Source of the DNA: Desulfosudis oleivorans
GTDB taxonomy: Bacteria > Desulfobacterota > Desulfobacteria > Desulfobacterales > SURF-7
DNA length: 44,023 nt
Assembly: GCA_020723325.1 (NCBI GenBank)
Contig: DYJD01000043.1
Coordinates: 1 to 44,023, forward strand
Reading direction: 5' to 3'
Below the pieces are notes generated by a model. That model saw only the letters and a program-made list of their open reading frames with translations. It searched no databases and had not been told where the DNA came from. Both the position numbers and the translations under genes were made by a program. Shown here one piece after another: positions 26,531 to 35,196 of this stretch. Position 1 is the first letter of the stretch, and each line of letters begins with the position of its first letter.

Positions 26531-27517
26531 TTATTCCTCTTCCTTCTCCTGGGGCTTGAGATGCTCCGGAACAACCACCATTTTCAGCAGGAGCGGTTTG
26601 AGAAAAGACCAGCGGATGCCGATTTCGTAAACTTCCTCCATATCGCGAATGGCGTCCCAGCAATTGTGGCAGGGGGCCACCACCAGTTTGGCGCCGGTGG
26701 CCAGGATCTGGTCCCGCTTGACCTTTAAACCGATGTTACGTTCCTTGCGGTAGCGGCCCAGGCCGTTCATGCCGCCGCCGCAACAGAAATTATGCTCCTT
26801 GCAGGGTGGCATCTCCCGAAAATCCTCGGCGATTTGGCTCATGATGTAGCGGGCGGCGTCCTTCAAGCCCGCATTGCGGATGTAGTTGCAGGAATCCTGG
26901 TAGGTCACCGGTTCCTTGATTTTTTTGGCAGGATCGATTTTCAGTTTGCCGGTTTTGATAGCTTGGGCCACCCATTCCACATAATGCAGGGTCTCCACCG
27001 GGGTTTTGCCGCTTTTTAAACCGGCCCAGTAAGGGCCTTCCAGCACCGTGGCCCGGTAGGCATGACCGCATTCGGTTACCACCATGCGCTTGGGTTTCAG
27101 ACGTTCCATGGCAGCATAAACCGACATGACCTGCTGGCGGCAGCCTTCCCAGTCCCCGGCGAACATGGCCAGACTGGTTTCCTCCCAGCCCTCGGTGGGC
27201 ACGGTCCAGTTCTCACCGGCAATATGGAAGAGAATGGCGGCCTCAGCCAAGTCTTCGGGATAGTGCTTGGGGTCTCGGTTGTTGGCCAGGTAGAAGAAAC
27301 AACTGTCGGCGCAAAGCCCGCAGCGGGCGCAGATTTCCAGCCAGGTGCGTAAACGCGATTTGCAGGTTTTTTGAAGGGTGTTCCCCAGGGCCTCATGATC
27401 CACATCCAGTTGGTTCAGCTCCTGGTAGTATTGGACGCCGTTTTTATCGTCCAAAAGGGCCTGGAGTTCTTCCCGGGTGGTCACCGGTTTTCGATTGCAC
27501 AGTTTTCCTTGAGCCAT
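26531..27517 (-). CDS. hmcF: HmcF: HdrD-like FeS subunit with an internal deletion
   Basis: This is the cytoplasmic FeS subunit of the Hmc complex, related to heterodisulfide reductase subunit [12 protein letters not shown] near residue 62 is one [4Fe-4S] site. [27 protein letters not shown] and PCHNCWDAI form the CCG-type cluster region. The ATG at 27517 follows GGGA. At 328 residues it is about 130 shorter than the HmcF proteins I know. LANNRDP runs directly into [11 protein letters not shown], where homologues have a long segment including a second CxxCxxC motif. The frame is kept, so a protein may be made, but without that cluster. Confidence 0.8.
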   Translation of the reverse strand: MAQGKLCNRKPVTTREELQALLDDKNGVQYYQELNQLDVDHEALGNTLQKTCKSRLRTWLEICARCGLCADSCFFYLANNRDPKHYPEDLAEAAILFHIAGENWTVPTEGWEETSLAMFAGDWEGCRQQVMSVYAAMERLKPKRMVVTECGHAYRATVLEGPYWAGLKSGKTPVETLHYVEWVAQAIKTGKLKIDPAKKIKEPVTYQDSCNYIRNAGLKDAARYIMSQIAEDFREMPPCKEHNFCCGGGMNGLGRYRKERNIGLKVKRDQILATGAKLVVAPCHNCWDAIRDMEEVYEIGIRWSFLKPLLLKMVVVPEHLKPQEKEEE

Positions 27518-27556
27518 GATATTTTTTCCCAAAAAAGATAAATGTTCTTTAAAAGC

Positions 27557-28234
27557 CTACCAGGCCAGCCCCTTGCCTTTCATTCCGCCCCGTTTGATGC
27601 CGAAGTCCATGCCGATCTGGGCCCGGCTCAGGAAGAACAGGACCATATGGGACAACTTGGTGAACGGCACCGCGATCAGCCAGACTTCGCCGCTGAGAAT
27701 ATGCAGAATCAGCCAGAATTGATAATCCGCGGCCTGGCGGTGGGCCAGAAAACCGGTGATGAAAGGTGCCACGGCAATGAGCAGCAGGAGATAGTCGTAG
27801 GCCGTGGTCAGGATGCGGACCTCCGGCAGGGCGATGCGGTGCAGGAATAGAAAACCAGCGGAAACCATGACCGCAATGGTGAGGAGATCCGCCGTACCCT
27901 CGCTGATGGTCCACAGGCTTACGCCCCATCTTTCCTTAAGCAGCAGGTTATGACCCAGCAGAAAAACCGGGGTGATGAGCAGGCCCAGATGGAAAACGAA
28001 AACCAAAATGGTGAAGAGCGGTTTGGTGCGCCAGCTTCTTGAGGCAAAGGGAATGATCCAGAACAGGATGGAGCGCAGGGCGCCTTTGATCCCGTACATG
28101 GTATTGACCGTATAGGTGACCCGGTCCAGCTTCCAGTCCAAGCCGCGGATATACAAGACCACGCGCACGGCGATGCCGATAAAGAAGATGAGAAATGCCA
28201 GCCATGCCAGCGGTCCGGTGGCGATTGCGTACAT
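27557..28234 (-). CDS. hmcE: HmcE: NarI-like membrane cytochrome b subunit
   Basis: A 225-residue membrane protein with about five or six helices, resembling the gamma subunit of respiratory nitrate reductase (NarI) and DsrM. It is expected to carry haem b and pass electrons between quinone or periplasmic partners and the cytoplasmic FeS subunit HmcF. Candidate haem-ligand histidines lie in FHLGLLITP, FLHRIALPE, LHILSGEVWL and TKLSHMVLF. The length agrees with the known HmcE. The ATG at 28234 follows AGGAGA. The downstream neighbour hmcF starts 39 bp later. No damage is seen in this subunit, unlike its neighbours. Confidence 0.85.
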   Translation of the reverse strand: MYAIATGPLAWLAFLIFFIGIAVRVVLYIRGLDWKLDRVTYTVNTMYGIKGALRSILFWIIPFASRSWRTKPLFTILVFVFHLGLLITPVFLLGHNLLLKERWGVSLWTISEGTADLLTIAVMVSAGFLFLHRIALPEVRILTTAYDYLLLLIAVAPFITGFLAHRQAADYQFWLILHILSGEVWLIAVPFTKLSHMVLFFLSRAQIGMDFGIKRGGMKGKGLAW

Positions 28235-28269
28235 AAGGTTCTCCTGGGTGCAGGCCGTCAGGGGCAGAA

Positions 28270-28439
28270 TCAGTGGTGCCCGTGCCGGCTTGGTTGATTT
28301 TCTTCCGGCTGATCATCGTCCCGGTCCGTGAGAAACAGAAAAAACCGAGGAAGCCCAGTAATGAGATCAGCATCACCAAATAGGTCAAGCTTTCCGTATG
28401 CAACATAAATTTGTGCAAAGAGTAAAATTCAGAATGCAT
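28270..28439 (-). pseudogene. hmcD: HmcD: small membrane subunit, frameshifted
   Basis: The ATG at 28439 follows GAGGGG and begins MHSEFYSLHKFM, with one membrane helix (LTYLVMLISLLGFLGFFC). In the starting frame the protein would run on 163 residues into hmcE. If one base is restored in the T-run near 28332-28335, the frame continues LTDRDDDQPEENQPSRHGHH and stops at 28270-28272, just before the hmcE ribosome site. That gives a 56-residue protein in the expected HmcD place. The window thus has 170 rather than 171 bases, a single-base loss or a sequencing error. Confidence 0.65.
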
Positions 28440-28450
28440 GTTTCATCCCC

Positions 28451-29029
28451 TCAATGGTTTGCTTTGTAATCCGGATGCTCATAGAGGATCGGCATCCGGG
28501 TCACGATAAAACGGTACACGAGAATCAGCATGGTCACCATGAAAACCGAAATGCCGATTTCCATCCAATGCGGGAAATAACGCTCAGTCAAAGGCAAATG
28601 GTAGTTGAAGGCGATCACGGACACATTCAGACGGTTCAGGACGATTCCGGCCACGGTCCAGGCTGCGGTGATGCCTACGACCTTGATGGTGAAATAGCCT
28701 GCCAGAACCAGGGCCGCGGCCTTGCCGAAGCCCAGGACCAGCCCGTCGCTTTCCTGCAGATGGGTTCCATCCATTTTGTGAAGAAAGGCTTTATGGGACA
28801 GGGTACCTTCGAAGATCACCATGGAAAGCCCGGCAATAATGCTGGAAACAAAGAAAAACACCGGCAAATAAGGCGAATATCAAAGGGGATGCAGCTTGGA
28901 CGGCGCGATGAGAAACAGGGCCCCCAGGGAGGATTGGTGCAAAGTGGACAGCACCAAGCCGAAGATGGTGAGGACCATGGTCAGCTTGATCGCTAGGTTG
29001 CGTGTTTTGGTAAGGCCGAGCCATTCTAA
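28451..29029 (-). pseudogene. hmcC: HmcC: NrfD-like membrane subunit, 5' half lost and stop inside
   Basis: The frame from 29029 reads [11 protein letters not shown], then the family hallmark [16 protein letters not shown] and SKLHPL. It meets TGA at 28882-28880 where relatives have Trp, and continues in frame [10 protein letters not shown] to the stop at 28451. The C-terminal membrane helices are complete. NrfD/HybB-type subunits have about 390 residues and eight to ten helices; here roughly the first 170 residues, including the start, are missing. The sequence joins directly to the truncated hmcB. Confidence 0.75.
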
Positions 29030-29706
29030 AGGCGCCGGCGGTCAATTCCGGTGCCGGCTTGATGCCCAGATCCTCCCGCAGGCCCACGGAACCGAAGGGC
29101 ATGCCTGAAAGATAGAGCCAGCTCGTGCCGCCCATTTCATGTTCGCTGTAAATATGATTCAGGTAACGGCCCGGATGAATGCGGACGCGCTCCCGGGCCA
29201 TATGAATCAGGTCGGTGCGTTTGCCGAAGGTCAACGCTTCCTTGGGACAGGCTTCCATGCAGTAGCGGCAGCCACGCAAACCGACGGGTCATACACCACC
29301 GGGCCTTTTTCGGTTTTCTTAAAAGCGCGGACAAAACAGACCGAGGCGCAGGCCGGCTCAAGGCAGTGGTTGCATTGGAGTTTGCGGAACACCGGGCCGC
29401 AGCCTTGGTCCCTGCCGGTTCATAGCGGTTCATCACCGTATAGGCCTCATTGGCGGTAGTCCGTTTTTGCTCCAGCACTTTCAGGTCGGTGAAGGGTTGG
29501 GCCGGCGCCGGCAACTGGTTCACTTTGTTGCAAGCCGCTTCACAGGAACGGCAGCCCACGCAGCGGGTGATATCATGCAGTACTCCCAGGTTGCCGGGAT
29601 AACCGGTAAAATGATCCGTGGCAGCGGCGTGGGCGGATTTGGCGACCGTGGAACCGACACCGGCCGCGCCCACCCAGCCCAGGAATTTTCGTCTTGATAT
29701 GGCCAT
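29030..29706 (-). pseudogene. hmcB: HmcB: periplasmic FeS subunit with frameshifts and deletions
   Basis: The ATG at 29706, after GAGGT, opens a Tat signal (SRRKFLG) and a ferredoxin-type protein: CVGCRSCEAACNKVN, then [15 protein letters not shown]. Frames must change near 29400-29406 and again near 29271-29275; each fits loss of one G (AAGGGC to AAGGC, GTGGGC to GTGGC). CVGCRYCM then runs straight into [13 protein letters not shown], omitting about 40 residues with another cluster. The protein ends at PELTAGA, where it fuses to the middle of hmcC, losing its C-terminus. HmcB normally links HmcA to the membrane subunits. Confidence 0.75.
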
Positions 29707-29770
29707 TGATCGTACCTCTACTCTATTCAAAAATGGACGTTCGGATGGTGGCCTTTTAGCCCGGCGTGTT

Positions 29771-31339
29771 TCACGATTGTCCTTTTTCCTTGTGGCAGTC
29801 TGTACAGCTTGCCGGCTTACTGATTTCCATTTTTTTATGACATTCCATGCACTGCAGATGGTAGGCACCCAGCAGGCCCGGCTTTAGGCCGTTAGGATCA
29901 CTATAGGCCTCGCCGTGGCAGCTCGCGCATTGGGGCGGCTTCAGACCGGCCGGGCTGTTGTGATGGCAGACCTGGCAAATGGTGGCCTGATCCCCATGGA
30001 AATAACCGGCCAGCTTGCTGTCTTTGATTTCTTCAAACAAGGTGGTGACGATTTTGCGGTGGGGGAATTCCACCGGCTGGTATTTCTGCGACAGGCGCTT
30101 AATCATTATCTTTTCCGGGATGGATTTGGGCTCCGGCAGTTGGCTGACAAAGGTCCTGGCTGCCAGGTACCCGGCGGCGGCCGCGGTTTCCGTTTCCAGG
30201 GCGGCTTGGCCGGCTTCCAGCGCCGGAAGCGAAACATGGCATCTTACGCAACCGCTTTCATTCACCGGCTTTTTATCGGCAAGGGCCGCGTGGCAGCCGG
30301 CGCATTCCCGTTTGGCCTGCAAGCGGGCGTGGCAACCCAGGCAACTGGCGGCTGAATCCGGGCGGTGCATGGCTTGTTCCAGGCGAATTTTGGCTCCTTC
30401 CGGTGCGCCGGTCATGGTATGGCAGGCACTACAGTTCTGCATGCCGGCATGATGGCAGACCCGGCAGGTGTTGTTGCCATCCTCATGGGCCTTGTGATCA
30501 AAGGGCACGAAATTCATGCGGTTTTCCAGGAGTTCGGTACCGGTCTTGATCAACCTGGCATCGGGCTGTTTGCGGTTCATACGTGGAACCGGGGCGATTT
30601 TTTCAAAAGCCTGCTGGGATGAAAGGGCATGGCACCCGGTGCAGGTGGATGGGCCGGTCTTCTGTTTGCGGGCCGCGGTCTTCAAATGGCAATCAATACA
30701 GGCAGTATGGGCGGCCGCGGACATGGCGAGCCGCTTCTTTTCCGTGGCTTGCTTGTGGCAGAAACGGCAGGAGCCTTCCCGGTCTTTGACGTAGATCAGT
30801 TTTTGGCCGGCCTCGACATATTCATGGTGGCAGATTTCACATTTATTTTCCTGGGCCTGGGCATGGCGATAATGCAAGGAATTGTCAAAGCCAATGGGTT
30901 TGCGATCGGCCCGGATAGCGGGTTTTTCCACATGGCACTGGCCGCATTCCACAGGGCCGGAGGGATTTCTGTTTGCGGTTGCCTCCTTGTGACAGGCAAT
31001 GCAGTTGGTATGGTAAACATCCATGACCGTCTGGCGGTCGCTGTTTTCAATGCGTTTGAATTGCAGGGAAAGACGGTTTTCCTTTTGCATGTGACAGACG
31101 GCGCAGTCTTTGCCCTGCTTGGTCAGGGCCGCCGTGTGCCGGTCATGTTGAAAAGGGACCGGGGGCCGTTCCAGCTTGCCGAAAATCTTCATGGCATCAA
31201 TGAATAGGACATCTGCCGGATCAGCGATATTTTTCCCTTGTGTCCGTGTTTCGGTCCCAAATACCTGCATGCCCCAGATTGAAAATGCGGCAATCAGACA
31301 AAACACTGCCGTTCTGCCTAGTGTTTTTCCCATCTTCAT
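29771..31339 (-). CDS. hmcA: HmcA: 16-haem high-molecular-weight cytochrome c
   Basis: This periplasmic electron carrier of the Hmc complex has 522 residues, with a signal peptide (TAVFCLIAAFSIWGMQVFG region) and sixteen CXXCH motifs: CAVCH, CIACH, CGQCH, CEICH, CRFCH, CIDCH, CTGCH, CRVCH, CSACH, CLGCH, CAGCH, CVRCH, CQVCH, CASCH, CMECH and CTDCH. This equals the sixteen haems and length of Desulfovibrio HmcA, and additional histidines supply axial ligands. HmcA accepts electrons from periplasmic hydrogenases through smaller cytochromes. The ATG at 31339 follows AAGGAAG; an ATG at 31357 overlaps that site. The gene is first in the minus-strand operon, 64 bp ahead of hmcB. Confidence 0.93.
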   Translation of the reverse strand: MKMGKTLGRTAVFCLIAAFSIWGMQVFGTETRTQGKNIADPADVLFIDAMKIFGKLERPPVPFQHDRHTAALTKQGKDCAVCHMQKENRLSLQFKRIENSDRQTVMDVYHTNCIACHKEATANRNPSGPVECGQCHVEKPAIRADRKPIGFDNSLHYRHAQAQENKCEICHHEYVEAGQKLIYVKDREGSCRFCHKQATEKKRLAMSAAAHTACIDCHLKTAARKQKTGPSTCTGCHALSSQQAFEKIAPVPRMNRKQPDARLIKTGTELLENRMNFVPFDHKAHEDGNNTCRVCHHAGMQNCSACHTMTGAPEGAKIRLEQAMHRPDSAASCLGCHARLQAKRECAGCHAALADKKPVNESGCVRCHVSLPALEAGQAALETETAAAAGYLAARTFVSQLPEPKSIPEKIMIKRLSQKYQPVEFPHRKIVTTLFEEIKDSKLAGYFHGDQATICQVCHHNSPAGLKPPQCASCHGEAYSDPNGLKPGLLGAYHLQCMECHKKMEISKPASCTDCHKEKGQS

Positions 31340-31519
31340 ATTGGCTTCCTTATCCATATGGCGGCTTGATCCCTGCTTGTTTCTGATTTTGATGACTATG
31401 GGGTATCCTGCGGCGAGAAGTTGCTGAATGTGTGGAACGGTCGAAAAAGATAATGGCTTGGAGATAATTTTATGTCATACTTTGTAGATGTTGTGATCCG
31501 CATTATGCCGGTGCTCCCC

Positions 31520-31546
31520 TTTTCTTGACCCCCTTAGTCAAGAAAA
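31520..31546. promoter_or_regulatory. Perfect inverted repeat upstream of hmcA
   Basis: TTTTCTTGAC and GTCAAGAAAA are exact complements around a 7-base spacer, 181 bp upstream of hmcA. It may be an operator or a terminator for something on the minus strand further upstream. It has no adjacent T-run on the plus strand. Confidence 0.4.
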
Positions 31547-31814
31547 AGGGTACCCTAAATGAGAAAAACGAGGCTGTCAATCCTCTTTTTCAAAACATTT
31601 TAAATCGATATCATCCGAATATACCCCCATCTGGTTCCGCCCCATTTGCGGGCCGCTGCGTCGTCAAATCCGTCAAACAGCCCACGCCCATCAGTAAGAA
31701 CAGCAAGTTGATTTCCGGCCTGTGGTCATGAGCAAAATACATGTCGAATTTTTTCCCGGGCGGTGAAATATTCAATTGACATCCTGATTTCGATAATTAA
31801 CTTTTGGCCATGGG

Positions 31815-31878
31815 TGCCGGCGCCCCTATACCGGCACTCCCCCCACTAACCCGGCCAGCAATGGCCGGGTTTCTTTTT
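31815..31878 (+). terminator. Two adjacent hairpins, the second terminator-like
   Basis: GTGCCGG/CCGGCAC (31815-31837) is followed by AACCCGGCCA-GCA-ATGGCCGGGTTTCTTTTT (31849-31878, listed in parts), a strong stem with a T-rich tail on the plus strand. No intact gene ends before it, so it may be left from a lost gene. The rest of 31340-32216 contains the inverted repeat at 31520 and A+T-rich sequence, and I see no supportable gene. Confidence 0.6.
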
Positions 31879-32216
31879 CAAAAAAGCCTGTACTATACCT
31901 TTCATTGGTAGGTTGGATGCAGCAATGAAAATTTTGTTGTTTTTGGTTTGGCAACCATAATCACATTACGGATGTAAGGCATTTTTTTATCAAGCCAACA
32001 GGCCAGAATGAAAAAGACAATCTGCAATATTTGGTGGCGGTTTGTAGGTGCAGATAGATAGCCGTTATGTTATGGGCGGCCTATTTTGCAAACAGCCCTT
32101 TCGCGCTCCAAGAGGAAACGACCGGTCCAGATTTAAATATTTACATTAAACCATACATTTCTATTTACATTTCGATCAAAAATGCGCTAAGGCATTCTTT
32201 TATAAGGATGCCTTCA

Positions 32217-32930
32217 ATGTCGACCAATAGCATTGAACATTTTCGAGTTTACAAACCGCGTAATCCAAAAACAAACAGGTATTATCAATGTGTGGCCGCA
32301 CATTTTGAAACACTCGAGATGATTTGGGAAGACCGCTATGAACGGCAATATGGGTTCTGGCGTTCCTGGATTAAAAATGTCATTTATCGATACCTGGATT
32401 GTGGGGATCTGCATTGCGGCTTTGCAAGGGTGAAATGCAAAAAATGTTCACACGAGTATTTACTGGCATTTTCATGCAAACGTCGCCATTTTTGTCCATC
32501 CTGTCATCAAAAGCGGGTCATTGAATTCGGCGAATGGTTATGCTCGGAAGTACTTAAATCCGTCCCCCATCGTCAATGGGTATTCAGCATTCCGAAACGG
32601 CTGCGAATCTATTTCATGTATGACCGCAGGCTCCTTTTAAAATTTTTCCGGTGCGTTTGGAAAGTCCTTAGTATGTACTTCAAACAGTCCGTCTCCGACC
32701 CTGCCGCCGCACCCGGGGCTGTTATCGCTGTCCAGACCTTCGGCGATTTTCAGAACTTCAACCCACATCTGTATATCATTGCAACGGACGGCTGCTTTTC
32801 CGGCAAGGGAAAATTTCAGGTGGGGCAACATCCGATAAAACATTTCCGCCATCATTTTTTGTGGCCGTGCACATTTCTGACAGAATATCTGAGAAAGGCG
32901 ATAAGCTCAACCGCTCTTGTCCTAAAGTAA
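32217..32930 (+). pseudogene. IS91-family transposase, N-terminal remnant
   Basis: The frame starting MSTNSIEHF (ATG at 32217 after AAGGA) has the N-terminal zinc-binding part of IS91 transposases: CGDLHCGFARVKC, KKC, SCKRRHFCPSCHQKRV, with PHRQWVFSIPKRLR following. The HUH-like motif NPHLYIIATDGCFS comes near the end. After about GKGKFQVG the sequence loses similarity and stops at 32930, so the catalytic tyrosine and C-terminal half are absent. Its end overlaps the 3' end of the AraC-family gene by 9 bp. A C-terminal piece of the same family is at 42034. Confidence 0.8.
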
Positions 32931-33923
32931 TTTTCGATATTCTCCAGGGCTGATATTGTACCATCGTTTGAACGCGCGTTGAAAGGCAGAGGGTTCTGAA
33001 AAGCCGATGAGATAGGCCACCTGTGAATTGGTCATTCCGTCACGCAAATGAGCTTTTGCTATATTCTGCCGTGTTTCAAGCAGTAAATTCCGAAACGATG
33101 TTCCCTCTATTTTCAGCTGGCGGTATAGCGTGCTTCTAGCCATGTTCAATGCAGACGCGGCTGTTTCAAGGTCTATCTCACCAACCGAGAGGTTGGTAAA
33201 AATATACTCTTTTACTTTTTCTCGCACAGATTCTGATTTACCTCTCTTATTCATTAATTCTTCAGCATGTTTCTCCAGGACACTCTGGAGATATGGGTCA
33301 CGCGCGGCAATAGGCTGCAATAGGTCTTTTTTGAGAAGAACGATTGAATTTTTCGGTTGCTGGAACAAGACCGGTGCACGAAATACGTCTTCATACACGT
33401 CTTTATATCCGGGGTCAGGATGTTGGAAGCTTACACGGATGGGATTATAATTCTCTTTTGCCAGAAATCGCCCCAGCTCTACGCCGAATGAAAAATGATG
33501 TTCCGGCAGCCATCTTGTCTGATAGGGGGAGGTGTTTGTGTAGGTTACTTCGACCAACTCATCTATATTCGCTATTTCTAATGTATCGGTTTCTGATATC
33601 AATTTGCTATATCGGGTAAAATGAAACAGGGAGTCAAGAATCGTGGGGCTGTGCATGGATAGTTGGATCACAAAATGAACCATCCGAATGCCTGCACTCT
33701 TTCTCAGGCGAAGGGCCAAAGCAGGATCGCCTGTTGCTTCTATGGCAAGCTCCCAGAGCCGAATAAATGTGGTCATGGGTATCCATGCGTCCGGATCCTT
33801 GATGCGGGAAGGTTTAACGCCCGTCTGCTTTTCAAATTCAGCAAGCGGCATCCCGTGGTCTAAAATAATTTCCATTAAAATCTGACTGGCGGTATAAGAC
33901 GTCCGGATTTCCTTTTTCAACAC
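32922..33923 (-). CDS. AraC-family transcriptional regulator
   Basis: The 333-residue cytoplasmic regulator has an N-terminal ligand-sensing region of the Arabinose_bd type (about 15-200) and a C-terminal double helix-turn-helix of AraC type (about 235-330: LETAASALNMARSTLYRQLK and SQVAYLIGFSEPSAFQRAFK). The architecture resembles OruR and related activators of catabolic genes. The start is the GTG at 33923 or TTG at 33920 just after GAGGGA. It is divergent from the DJ-1/MBL/FeS genes with a 427-bp gap, so it may control them; this is positional inference. Confidence 0.85.
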   Translation of the reverse strand: MLKKEIRTSYTASQILMEIILDHGMPLAEFEKQTGVKPSRIKDPDAWIPMTTFIRLWELAIEATGDPALALRLRKSAGIRMVHFVIQLSMHSPTILDSLFHFTRYSKLISETDTLEIANIDELVEVTYTNTSPYQTRWLPEHHFSFGVELGRFLAKENYNPIRVSFQHPDPGYKDVYEDVFRAPVLFQQPKNSIVLLKKDLLQPIAARDPYLQSVLEKHAEELMNKRGKSESVREKVKEYIFTNLSVGEIDLETAASALNMARSTLYRQLKIEGTSFRNLLLETRQNIAKAHLRDGMTNSQVAYLIGFSEPSAFQRAFKRWYNISPGEYRKLL

Positions 33924-34075
33924 TCCCTCTTATGCAATATCCCGGTTAATAATTTTTTGAGACATGTTCATTTGACACCAGCGGTCATTAATCTGAACTT
34001 TAAGGTCATTTTACTCTAATTTAAAATATATTATCAAGATGTTAATTTTATTTACGGATGGCGCCATGGCGCGCC

Positions 34076-34289
34076 ATGATCGGCGGACATGGGGCCACGG
34101 AAACCCAGGGGATTGTCATGGCCTTGCAGGGGCCTGAACTGAGACGGGGAAAAATCCATTAGCGATCCCAACTATCAAAACAACTATCGTCTGTCAGATA
34201 TCGCGGTCACGCTGTCTTCCATGTTTGGATTGGAATTGCGAAGCACGACCATTGGACGCGACCAGATAAACGAACTATGCGAGGGCTGA
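34076..34289 (+). pseudogene. Remnant of a sulfatase/phosphodiesterase-like gene
   Basis: One frame reads IGGHGATETQGIVMALQGPE then LRRGKIH and stops. The adjacent frame reads SDPNYQNNYRLSDIAVTLSS then MFGLELRS...INELCEG and stops at 34287. GGHG near an early position, ...GPELRRGK and the DIA.T...GLE pattern resemble the C-terminal end of alkaline-phosphatase-superfamily enzymes. It has no 5' part. The rest of the gap 33924-34350 is A+T-rich with two small palindromes (ATGGCGCCAT and TGGCGCGCCA near 34060). Confidence 0.45.
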
Positions 34290-34350
34290 TTTGTGGTATG
34301 GCACTATAGTTTTCAGACGATAACGGAAGGAATAAAAGGAGAAAATTACC

Positions 34351-35196
34351 ATGGAATTATTTAAAAAACGCGGCATACTGATCGTGGCGGCTGTGCTGCT
34401 TGTTTTTGCATTTGTGGCCTATTTCGGACTTCCCGCTGGCTTGCGGGCTTTGGGACTGCATGCCCCTTATAAGGGCCAGCGGTACATGTTAAAAGACCGC
34501 ACAGCGCTGATTGTCTGCACAAGCCATGACACGCTGGGTGAAGGAGGCGCGAAAACCGGTGTATTCGGCTCTGAATTTACGGCACCCTATTATGAATTCA
34601 CGGATGGAAGAATGCGTGTGGAAGTTGCCAGTATTCAGGGAGGCCCAATTCCCATTGAACCTATATCGTTTAATTGGTTTATCAAATCAGAGCCCGATGA
34701 ACGGTATCTTTCCGATCCGATTCTGCAGGACAAGATAGCGCATTCGTTGCGGATCAATGAGGTGGATTTCACCCTATATGACATCATTTATCTGGCCGGC
34801 GGCTGGGGCGCAGCATATGACCTGGGAACCTCAACAGTGCTGGGAGATAAAATCACCCAGGCCTACAGAGCCGGAAAGGTTGTGGGCGGGGTTTGCCATG
34901 GGCCGTTAGGTCTTCTTTTGGCCCTGGACGAAAAAGGACATCCGCTGGTCAAGGGGCGCCGACTGACCGCGGTTACGGACAAGCAGGTAAGGGAACTGGG
35001 CATCACCCAGACGCCTCAGCATCCGGAAAGGAATCTGCGGGCCGCGGGTGCTCTTTTTGAAAGCAGCACAGCGTTTCGTGACATGTTCGCTAATCACGTC
35101 ACGGTGGATGGGCGTCTTGTGACCGGACAAAACCAAAATGCCGGACACGAAGTGGCGAACAAAATGATACAGGCAGCAGGAGGAACAAAGCGATGA
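34351..35196 (+). CDS. Membrane-anchored DJ-1/PfpI family protein
   Basis: The 281-residue protein has one N-terminal membrane helix (about 8-28). It is followed by a DJ-1/PfpI (class I glutamine amidotransferase-like) domain: TALIVCTSHDTLGEGGAKTG near 50, LAGGWGAAYDLG near 150, and the nucleophile cysteine in VGGVCHGPLGLL near 180. The closest type I know is the Hsp31/glyoxalase III-like group, which acts on methylglyoxal-type electrophiles or as a chaperone. A membrane-tethered form is uncommon. The ATG at 34351 has AAAGGAG upstream. Its stop overlaps the next start (ATGA), so the two are translated together. Confidence 0.83.
   Translation: MELFKKRGILIVAAVLLVFAFVAYFGLPAGLRALGLHAPYKGQRYMLKDRTALIVCTSHDTLGEGGAKTGVFGSEFTAPYYEFTDGRMRVEVASIQGGPIPIEPISFNWFIKSEPDERYLSDPILQDKIAHSLRINEVDFTLYDIIYLAGGWGAAYDLGTSTVLGDKITQAYRAGKVVGGVCHGPLGLLLALDEKGHPLVKGRRLTAVTDKQVRELGITQTPQHPERNLRAAGALFESSTAFRDMFANHVTVDGRLVTGQNQNAGHEVANKMIQAAGGTKR

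Noticed and set aside
27948-28439. 163-residue protein beginning like HmcD
   Set aside because: Only the first 38 or so residues resemble HmcD. The rest is out of frame over hmcE. One restored base gives a normal short HmcD ending before hmcE.
28880-28882. TGA in hmcC as selenocysteine
   Set aside because: Relatives have Trp at this position, and the gene lacks its 5' half, so decay explains it better.
26531-31339. Reading the operon as dsrMKJOP or qrc
   Set aside because: The 16-haem first subunit, the small HmcD-place protein and the order cytochrome, FeS, NrfD, small, NarI-like, HdrD-like fit Hmc. Dsr has a three-haem DsrJ and a different order; Qrc has a molybdopterin-like subunit.
31525-31731. 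68-residue frame upstream of the IS91 relic
   Set aside because: It begins inside the inverted repeat at 31520, has no ribosome site and its composition is not protein-like.
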